This document shows positions 43,256 through 50,542 of a stretch of DNA of 64,000 nt, piece after piece; the first letter of the stretch is position 1, and each line of letters starts with the position of its first letter. The stretch covers positions 1-64,000 of the forward strand of contig JBOFUP010000079.1 of assembly GCA_051652645.1 (NCBI GenBank), read 5' to 3'. The notes beneath the pieces were generated by a model. It did no database searches, was not told the DNA's origin, and was given only the letters and a program-made list of their open reading frames with translations. This stretch comes from UBA7332 sp051652645 (GTDB lineage Bacteria; Bacteroidota; Bacteroidia; Bacteroidales; UBA7332). Both the position numbers and the translations under genes were made by a program.

Positions 43256-44407
43256 ATGAAAAAGTTCTCTTTTTTCTTTTTAGCAGTATTTAGTTTAATG
43301 CTGCTATCCTGTGGTGGTGAATCAGATGGGCCAGGCCCTGAAGTAGTAGATCCAGAGTTGTCTGTGCTTGGAGCACCAGAGGACTATATGGCAAAGCCAG
43401 TGCCAGGATTGTTACGTTTTAGAGTAAAAGCAAATCGTGAATGGGTTGTTACTATTAGTGAAGATGCTAAGTATTGGATCTCTTCTGACATAACTGAAGG
43501 TGTTGCATCTGATGAAGAGCAACCAGTTGTTCTATCTTTCGATAGAAACATAGAAGAGACGCAAAGCAGAAGTGGGATGGTTAATATTTCGCTTAAGAAT
43601 GATCCTAGTAAAAGTGTAACTATAAATATTTCTCAAAAATCAGAGTATCTCTTTGTTCAAGATAGTTTGGCTCTTGTGGAGATTCGTAATGCACTTAATG
43701 GTGATAACTGGAATAAGAAGTGGGATCTTTCTACTAATGTTTCTTCATGGGTTGGAGTAGGCATGAGCGAGATTCAAGATGTTCGTCGCGTAGTTACTGT
43801 TTGGTTTGCGGCTTCGAATAACGTAGAAGGGGAGTTTCCAAAAGCATTCTCAAAACTTTCTGCTTTAGGTGGAATTCAATTTGTTAATGAATCTAAGCTG
43901 ACTGGTTCTATTCCAAATGAGTTGGGAGGTCTTAAGATGTTCGAAAAGTTATTCTTGACAAATTGTGCTGTTGGAGGTGCTATACCAGGAGCTCTTAAGA
44001 ATTGTCCTCTTCTTGATGCAATAGCTATTGAGGGTTGTGAATTTACCTCTATCGATGATGAAGTTGGTGAAATTCCTTCTCTTATTGGTTTTACCGTTAA
44101 TGGTTGCAAGCTAGAGGGTAACCTTTCTGAGCAAAACTGGTACAAGAAAATGACTAATGTTGTTCTTCTTGATATTTCAGGCAACAATTTGGAAGGTATA
44201 TTTCCTGAGACTTTCTTAAATGGTAAGTCAGGTTTAATATCATTGGCTTTTAATGGTAATAGATTTGTAGGAGATTTTCCTGAAGCATTAGCTGCAAAGA
44301 AACCTCTAATGGAGAATTCAGAGTCTGCCATCAATATTTGTCCTCAGCAAGAAGGGTATGGCTTTACGGCTGGAACTTGTCCAGAGTACTCAGATAGTTC
44401 TCTGTAA
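43256..44407 (+). CDS. BACON/LRR surface lipoprotein 1
   Basis: A short member (383 residues from the ATG at 43256; an ATG five codons earlier is possible). The lipoprotein signal MKKFSFFFLAVFSLMLLSC is followed by GGESDG. A BACON-like domain (about 35-135) ends in SVTINISQKS. Then come the N-cap DSLALVEIRNALNGDNW ... SSWVGVG and about 7 LRRs including LTGSIPNELGGLKMFEKLFL. The C-terminus carries the shared motif ICPQQEGYGFTAGTC. It is predicted to bind a protein or peptide ligand at the cell surface. First of four tandem LRR genes; gap to the next is 36 bases. Confidence 0.78.
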   Translation: MKKFSFFFLAVFSLMLLSCGGESDGPGPEVVDPELSVLGAPEDYMAKPVPGLLRFRVKANREWVVTISEDAKYWISSDITEGVASDEEQPVVLSFDRNIEETQSRSGMVNISLKNDPSKSVTINISQKSEYLFVQDSLALVEIRNALNGDNWNKKWDLSTNVSSWVGVGMSEIQDVRRVVTVWFAASNNVEGEFPKAFSKLSALGGIQFVNESKLTGSIPNELGGLKMFEKLFLTNCAVGGAIPGALKNCPLLDAIAIEGCEFTSIDDEVGEIPSLIGFTVNGCKLEGNLSEQNWYKKMTNVVLLDISGNNLEGIFPETFLNGKSGLISLAFNGNRFVGDFPEALAAKKPLMENSESAINICPQQEGYGFTAGTCPEYSDSSL

Positions 44408-44443
44408 TTTTATTCGTAATATTAATTCTAAACAAATATTTTC

Positions 44444-46279
44444 ATGAAGTTAAAACAATTAAGTGCAAAGTGGTTTTCACTTGCACTCCTAATGGGTGCA
44501 GTAGCATTAACAGGGTGTAGTGAGAAGGACGAGGATGTTATCCCTACCAACCCAATTTTGGAGCTAGGAGCCTCGACTCTAGAGTTTTCATACGAAACAG
44601 AGACTAAATCGGTTGATTTTGAGTCTAACTACTCTTGGACGGCATTGAAACCTTCCGATGCTAGATGGGTACAGATTCTTCCTTCAGATGCAGGAAGTTC
44701 AACCGATGGTATTACGCAGCTTCAGTTCGTAGTTGACGTTAATACAGCTGCAACAGACCGTCAGGCGGTTATTCGTTTTGTTCACGATAAAGGTAATACA
44801 GAGACTAGTATCGTAATCAAGCAATCAGCATTTATTCTTCACCCAGAACAATATAAGGACTCTTTAGCTCTTGTGAAACTTTACAACGACTGTAAAGGTT
44901 ATGGATGGTCTGATGCGTGGGACCTAGAAGTTCCTTTCGAGGAGTGGTATGGTGTTACTACTGACTTGATTAATGGTCAAAAACGTGTTACAGAGATTGA
45001 TCTTGTAAACAGAGGTGTTTCAGGAGCTCTTCCTGAGCAGTTGACAGACCTTACTGAGCTTAAGAAATTTGTTATCTATAGCGCAACTATCAATACTACT
45101 TTCCCAGCTTGGTTCAGCAAGATGCCTAAACTAACATTCTTGGCTCTGCCAGCTTGTGGTCTTACGGGTGAACTTCCAGAGGAGATTTATGAGATGAGCC
45201 AACTTACTCGTCTTGACTTGTGGGAGAATCTTGAACTTGGTGGAACAATCTCGTCTAAGATAGGTCAATTGACAAATCTAGAGGTTTTAGATTGGAGAAC
45301 TTGTGCTTTCACAGGCGCTATTCCTTCAGAGATAGGTAACTTGACAAAACTGAAATCTATCTACCTTCTAAACAATCAATTCTCTGGTTCTATACCATCA
45401 TCAATAGGTAACCTAACAGAACTGACAACTATTATTCTTTCAAACAATAAGTTGACAGGGTCAATACCTACTACAATTGGTAACTTGAAGAACCTAGAGG
45501 TTTTTGATGTTAATGAGAATGATATGAGTGGCACTCTTCCAACAGAACTAGGAGATTGTCCTCAGCTTTGGGATCTTCGTGGTATGAACAACGCATTTAG
45601 TGGTGAAATCCCTGCTGAGATTGGTGCTCTACCAAACTTGATGATCTTCACAATGAATGGAAATCAACTCTCTGGTTCAATCCCTGAGACTTTTGCTGCA
45701 AATACAGAGTTGGTTCACTTGGTAGTTAAAGATAATCAACTGACAGGTACTATAGACTCACGTTTCTCTAAACTAGAGACTTTAGCTCTTTCTGATAACG
45801 ATTTTGAGGGTGAGATTCCACAAGAAATTTTCTTATCATATACTATGGAAGAGTTAGGTCTAGGTGGAAACACTAAGCTTTACGGTGAAGTGCCAAGCAC
45901 ATTCTTCTCGCGTGGTAATTTCATTAATGTAAATCTTAATGGTATCAAAGAGCTAGAAGGTATGTTCCCAGAAGATCTTACTAATATGTATATGTCTAAC
46001 TTTGATATTGGTGGTTGTAGCTTCTCAGGTACTATTCCTTCAGATATCTTCTTGGTAAAAGACCTTGTTACATTGGATCTTTCAGAGAATAACTTTGAAG
46101 GAAATATTCCTGTAACTGCTAAATCAGCTACTCTTTTGCATAGCTTCAGAGTTAATGGTAACCGCCTAACAGGAGAAATTGACCCAATCATTAAAACTCA
46201 TGAAAACTGGAATAGCTGGAATGCTCACCAGTTTATTTGTCCTCAACAGGAGGGTTACGGATTGACAGGTTGTCAATAA
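44444..46279 (+). CDS. BACON/LRR surface lipoprotein 2
   Basis: The 611 residues begin with a lipoprotein signal ending ALTGC (Cys 25) and SEKDED. The BACON domain is at about 38-128, then N-cap DSLALVKLYNDCKGYGW ... EEWYGV. About 16 repeats follow of the plant-specific LRR type, with the pattern LxxLxxLxLxxNxLsGxIPxxIG, for example LTGSIPTTIGNLKNLEVFD. It ends FICPQQEGYGLTGCQ. The regular repeats predict a curved solenoid suited to protein binding. It lies 19 bases from the next gene, in the same operon. Confidence 0.82.
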   Translation: MKLKQLSAKWFSLALLMGAVALTGCSEKDEDVIPTNPILELGASTLEFSYETETKSVDFESNYSWTALKPSDARWVQILPSDAGSSTDGITQLQFVVDVNTAATDRQAVIRFVHDKGNTETSIVIKQSAFILHPEQYKDSLALVKLYNDCKGYGWSDAWDLEVPFEEWYGVTTDLINGQKRVTEIDLVNRGVSGALPEQLTDLTELKKFVIYSATINTTFPAWFSKMPKLTFLALPACGLTGELPEEIYEMSQLTRLDLWENLELGGTISSKIGQLTNLEVLDWRTCAFTGAIPSEIGNLTKLKSIYLLNNQFSGSIPSSIGNLTELTTIILSNNKLTGSIPTTIGNLKNLEVFDVNENDMSGTLPTELGDCPQLWDLRGMNNAFSGEIPAEIGALPNLMIFTMNGNQLSGSIPETFAANTELVHLVVKDNQLTGTIDSRFSKLETLALSDNDFEGEIPQEIFLSYTMEELGLGGNTKLYGEVPSTFFSRGNFINVNLNGIKELEGMFPEDLTNMYMSNFDIGGCSFSGTIPSDIFLVKDLVTLDLSENNFEGNIPVTAKSATLLHSFRVNGNRLTGEIDPIIKTHENWNSWNAHQFICPQQEGYGLTGCQ

Positions 46280-46298
46280 CCAATTAAAAATTAGAGTA

Positions 46299-48248
46299 AT
46301 GAGATTACTGAATAGAGTACTTTTATTATCTACCATTCTCTTCGCTACATTTTCTTGTAGCGTTGAGGATGATGTAGATCAACCTAGAATAGAAATTTCT
46401 GTTTCTGAGGTTACAATATCGGAGATAGGTGGAGTAGCGACAATAAAGCTTAACGCATCTACTCCTTGGAGAGCGAAGCCTCAAGCTTCTGCAGAGTGGT
46501 TGAGCATTGATCCAGAAAACGGCGTTGCTGGTGAGGATATCGCTATTAATATACATGCTTCGACTTACATTGCAGGTGAATCAAAAGAGGCTATAGTAGA
46601 TTTTGAACTTCTTGATGGGACAAAAACGACTCTTAGAATATTAAGAGGAGATGTAGTTTCAGGACGTGCTACCGACTCTCTTGCATTGGTAGCTTTGTAC
46701 AATGCAACAGGCGGAGAGCGTTTTTGGCGTAATCCATGGAATCTAAATTCATCAATGAGTAATTGGGAGGGTGTATCTCTCGAAGAAATTTCAGGTGAAC
46801 TGCGTGTAACTCGTCTTATGATGCAGGAGCGAAATATGAGAGGTGAGCTTCCAGAGCAGCTTAGACACATGGATGAGCTAACACAGCTTTCTTTTGAAGC
46901 TAACTACCTTTTGACTGGAGAGTTTCCTGCATTTTTGTTGGAAAATTCAAAACTTCAACTTTTCAATCTTGGAGATAATAAATTTACTGGAGAGATTCCA
47001 GCAGAACTTTTTGATCTTTCGGATTTGACTTGGTTGATTCTTAAAAATAACCAATTTACTGGTGAAATTCCTTCTAATGTTGGTAATGCTACAAATCTGG
47101 TAACTCTATTTATAGAGGGAAATCAGTTTAGTGGCTCTGTACCAGCTTCTATATCCAATTTGGTAAACCTTGAGTACCTAAGTTTAGCTAACAATAATTT
47201 GTCAGGAGAACTTCCTTCTTTCAATAATATGAGCTCTCTTAGTGCATTAGATTTGTCTTCCAATGCAATTTATGAAGATGAAGTTGTAGGTCAATTCCCA
47301 GATTTGCAGCCAAATATCTACGCTAAGTATATCAGTGGAGGATTCTCTGGAGCATCTCCTAAATTCGAGAATATGCCTAAGTTAGCAGAAGTTTACTTAG
47401 GGGTTAACAACTTCTCGACTTCTCCTGAATTTACTAATTGTCCTGCCATCAAGATTGTTGATGTAAATAGAAATCCATTGGAGTCTTTACACCCATCTTT
47501 GATGAATTCAACTTCAATTGTTGAATTGTATGCATTTGACTGTAAGTTATCTACTTTGCCTGAGGTGACGATTGATAATGCGACTCTAAATATGTTGATG
47601 GTTAATAATAATGTTCTGGAGTCTATCCATCCATCTATTTCTAAACTATCAAACCTTCAAGAGTTATACATACAAAACAATAAGTTAACAGAACTTCCTG
47701 AAGGTCTATCTAATCTGAAGATTATTGTGATGCTTCAGATGGGTTATAATCAGATAACTAGCTTGCCATCAGATTTCTGGGGTATGACTACCTTAGGTAT
47801 GTTGTCAATGCCTTGTAATCCTCTTGTTGCTACATTACCAACAAATGCTTCTGAATTTTTCAATATTAGCATTTTAAATATAAACTGTTGCCAATTTGAA
47901 GGTGGTATTTCGGCTCTTTGGAAAATACCTAGAGCATCTGAAATTCACGCATCACAGAATAACTTTTCTGGAGAATTGGCATCTGATGATGAAGCAAAAG
48001 CAGCTCTTAAAGTGATCCGTTACCTTTCAGTCCTTACTCTTGATGATAATCAGTTGAGTGGGAATCTACCAGTCGAGCTTGGAAGTGTAGAATCATTAGA
48101 GGTTCTTCACTTATATAATAACAACTTTTCTGGTACTGTACCTGAAGAGTTGTATCAAACTTCAAACTGGTGTAAATGGGGTCCTTTGAACTACATTAAG
48201 AAAGGTAACGAAGGATTAATTATGAAAGACGTCTGTGCAGGTAGCTAA
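46299..48248 (+). CDS. BACON/LRR surface lipoprotein 3 (without the CPQQ tail)
   Basis: The 649 residues have a lipoprotein signal ending FATFSC (Cys 20) and SVEDDVD. The BACON domain is at about 31-120, the N-cap is DSLALVALYNATGGERFW ... SNWEGVS. A first block of G-x-IP type repeats (LTGEFPAFLLENSKLQLFN, FTGEIPSNVGNATNLVTLF) is followed by a block without that motif (LPEVTIDNATLNMLMVNN), and then a final pair (LSGNLPVELGSVESLEVLH). It ends CKWGPLNYIKKGNEG...DVCAGS, lacking the CPQQEGYG motif of its relatives. The mixed repeat classes set it apart. Confidence 0.8.
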   Translation: MRLLNRVLLLSTILFATFSCSVEDDVDQPRIEISVSEVTISEIGGVATIKLNASTPWRAKPQASAEWLSIDPENGVAGEDIAINIHASTYIAGESKEAIVDFELLDGTKTTLRILRGDVVSGRATDSLALVALYNATGGERFWRNPWNLNSSMSNWEGVSLEEISGELRVTRLMMQERNMRGELPEQLRHMDELTQLSFEANYLLTGEFPAFLLENSKLQLFNLGDNKFTGEIPAELFDLSDLTWLILKNNQFTGEIPSNVGNATNLVTLFIEGNQFSGSVPASISNLVNLEYLSLANNNLSGELPSFNNMSSLSALDLSSNAIYEDEVVGQFPDLQPNIYAKYISGGFSGASPKFENMPKLAEVYLGVNNFSTSPEFTNCPAIKIVDVNRNPLESLHPSLMNSTSIVELYAFDCKLSTLPEVTIDNATLNMLMVNNNVLESIHPSISKLSNLQELYIQNNKLTELPEGLSNLKIIVMLQMGYNQITSLPSDFWGMTTLGMLSMPCNPLVATLPTNASEFFNISILNINCCQFEGGISALWKIPRASEIHASQNNFSGELASDDEAKAALKVIRYLSVLTLDDNQLSGNLPVELGSVESLEVLHLYNNNFSGTVPEELYQTSNWCKWGPLNYIKKGNEGLIMKDVCAGS

Positions 48249-48281
48249 TTCTAGTTATTTGATCAGTTAACACATTAACTT

Positions 48282-50441
48282 ATGATTAAGATAAAATTTC
48301 AAACAGTAATGCTTTTGTTATTCACTGTGGCTATTTTATTTACTGGATGTAAAGAGGATACTTTTGTATCCTCTTCCGTTCAGGAGATAAAGTTCACTGC
48401 AGATGGAGGACAAGAGCTTTTGCGTATCTCTGCCTCAGGGAGTTGGGAGGTTAATAGTAACCAAGAATGGTGTACTCTTTCAGCTCACACAGGTTCAGGG
48501 GATGCTTCTATTCGTGTATCGGTTGACCCAAATAACGATCTTGAGGGTCGTGAAGCTTATATTGACATTAAATCAGGATCTGAGAAAACTCGTGTTGCAA
48601 TTGTTCAAGATGGACACGAATATATAGCCCTTTCAACTGAGCGCACTGTTGTGGCAAACGTTGCTGGTTCGGTGAAACTCTCCATTGAGGCTTCTGCGGC
48701 ATGGGAGGTGACAAAAGATTCTGAATGGATTAGTTCCATTTCCCCATCTGAGGGATCAGGCAACTCTGAAGTGACTATTAACTTCAGCGAGAATACTCAA
48801 GATGATAATAGAGTTGCTCAATTGACTTTTAAGATAAAAGGTACATCATCACAAACAGTTTTTACTCTTGAACAATTAAGCATACATGGTAATGCAAGAC
48901 AGAGAGACAGTATTGCTCTTGAGGCATTCGCTGCAAATTGTTTGACTATTAATAGAGAGAAATTGTGGAATAGATCTAACCCAATTAACCGTTGGGCTGG
49001 AATTACAACTAAAGTAGTTTCTGGAGATCTTCGTGTTTCGGAGATTAATTTAGCTTCTTTGATGACTTCAGAAGATGGTGAAGCAACTCCAGGGATAGTC
49101 GGTTCACACCTTCCATCAGAACTTCAATTCCTAACAGAGCTTACTTCTCTTCAAATCAGTTCTTTTAATCTTGGAGGTGAGATTCCATCATTCTTAGGTA
49201 AATTAACAAAGTTGACAACTTTGAATCTATCTTCTAATGTATTTGAAGGAACTCTTCCTGCAGAATTGGCTCAACTGACCAATCTTAGAGTGTTGAATAT
49301 TTCAGCAAACTATTTATCAGGAGATCTTCCTAACTTTATTGGTGATTTGACTTCTCTTACAGATCTTAATATATCAATAAATAACTTCCAGCGTATACCA
49401 GACAATTTTGCTAGATTGGTAAATCTTACAAAGTTAAATATGTCAGGTTTAGGTCAAATACCTGATCTGGAGGAAGTTCCTTTAAGATTGTGCAAGTCTA
49501 AGGTGAATGTAAAGAGTGATAGTTTTGAGAGAGACTTCCCGGTTACTATTACTTATCTGTCTAAGCTAGAGAGTCTGAGAATGCACTCATCGAACTTCAA
49601 GGGATCAATTCCTTCTACAATAAGTAATATGCAATCTCTAGGTGAGTTTGTAGCATATAACAATAAACTTTCAGGCTCTATTCCTGCTAGTATCCAATAT
49701 GCTACAAAGATTCAGGTATTGAACTTATCACAGAATCAACTTTCTGGATCTATACCAGAGGGTTTGTCTGCACTTTCTCAATATCTTTTGACACTAAATC
49801 TCAGTGAAAATCAGCTCTCAGGGGAACTTCCTTCTGATTTTGCAGATCTTTATTGTACTTCTTGGAACCTTAGTGACAACAACCTGACCGGAAATGTAGA
49901 TGCTATCTTCAACAGAGGATGGGCCATAGAGGTTTATTTGAATAATAATAACTTCTCAGGCTCTGTTCCTGAATCATTGGGTGCGGCGAAGAACATTGAG
50001 AGATTACATCTTTCTAACAACAACTTCACTTCACTTCCTGACGGAATATTTGACTTGACTTCACTTCATGATTTAAGAGTTGATAATAATAAGATTACTC
50101 AGATCAATCCAAATATTCAGTATCTTTCTAGATTGTCTATTCTACATCTGCATAACAATGAGATTACAGGTGAGATTCCTTCTTTCTTGGGCAATATCAA
50201 TCGTCTTTCAAATCTAACCCTTTCGGGTAATAGATTTATTGGCGAGGTACCACAATCTCTTATCGCTCTGAGTGACAAGAATGGAGCTCCTACTGCAGAA
50301 GGATCATGGTCTCCTTCTCCGCTAGATTGGAGTCAGATTTGTCCACAACAAGATGGGTATGGAGTAGATTACCCGTCAGGATATAACCCTGATCAAGGTA
50401 ATGGAGAACTTGATGGTGAGATACCATCAATTGGAGTTTAA
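48282..50441 (+). CDS. Double-BACON/LRR surface lipoprotein 4
   Basis: The 719-residue largest member. The lipoprotein signal ends ILFTGC (Cys 22) and KEDTF. Two BACON domains in a row are visible (about 35-110, ending TRVAIVQDG, and about 112-200, ending VFTLEQLS). The N-cap is diverged (DSIALEAFAANCLTINREK ... NRWAGI). About 18 plant-type repeats follow (LSGSIPEGLSALSQYLLTL, FSGSVPESLGAAKNIERLH). The end holds ICPQQDGYGVDYPSG and an acidic tail. A 14-bp hairpin (50449-50495) separates it from susC. Confidence 0.82.
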   Translation: MIKIKFQTVMLLLFTVAILFTGCKEDTFVSSSVQEIKFTADGGQELLRISASGSWEVNSNQEWCTLSAHTGSGDASIRVSVDPNNDLEGREAYIDIKSGSEKTRVAIVQDGHEYIALSTERTVVANVAGSVKLSIEASAAWEVTKDSEWISSISPSEGSGNSEVTINFSENTQDDNRVAQLTFKIKGTSSQTVFTLEQLSIHGNARQRDSIALEAFAANCLTINREKLWNRSNPINRWAGITTKVVSGDLRVSEINLASLMTSEDGEATPGIVGSHLPSELQFLTELTSLQISSFNLGGEIPSFLGKLTKLTTLNLSSNVFEGTLPAELAQLTNLRVLNISANYLSGDLPNFIGDLTSLTDLNISINNFQRIPDNFARLVNLTKLNMSGLGQIPDLEEVPLRLCKSKVNVKSDSFERDFPVTITYLSKLESLRMHSSNFKGSIPSTISNMQSLGEFVAYNNKLSGSIPASIQYATKIQVLNLSQNQLSGSIPEGLSALSQYLLTLNLSENQLSGELPSDFADLYCTSWNLSDNNLTGNVDAIFNRGWAIEVYLNNNNFSGSVPESLGAAKNIERLHLSNNNFTSLPDGIFDLTSLHDLRVDNNKITQINPNIQYLSRLSILHLHNNEITGEIPSFLGNINRLSNLTLSGNRFIGEVPQSLIALSDKNGAPTAEGSWSPSPLDWSQICPQQDGYGVDYPSGYNPDQGNGELDGEIPSIGV

Positions 50442-50448
50442 TATTTTG

Positions 50449-50495
50449 TATACTCAGTGTTATTCGTAATATTCTTAAGATTAACACTGAGTATA
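50449..50495 (+). terminator. Hairpin between the LRR genes and susC
   Basis: A 14-bp perfect stem TATACTCAGTGTTA (50449-50462) / TAACACTGAGTATA (50482-50495) without a T tract. It may be a partial terminator that sets the ratio between LRR genes and the SusCD genes. Confidence 0.65.
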
Positions 50496-50542
50496 TACTT
50501 ATATTTTAGATAAACAATACAACTAATTTCAACAGCGAATCA

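Noticed and set aside
43876..44334. 152-codon antisense frame inside LRR gene 1
   Set aside because: The sense frame has a clear signal peptide, BACON and LRR pattern. The antisense frame only mirrors the repeat periodicity.
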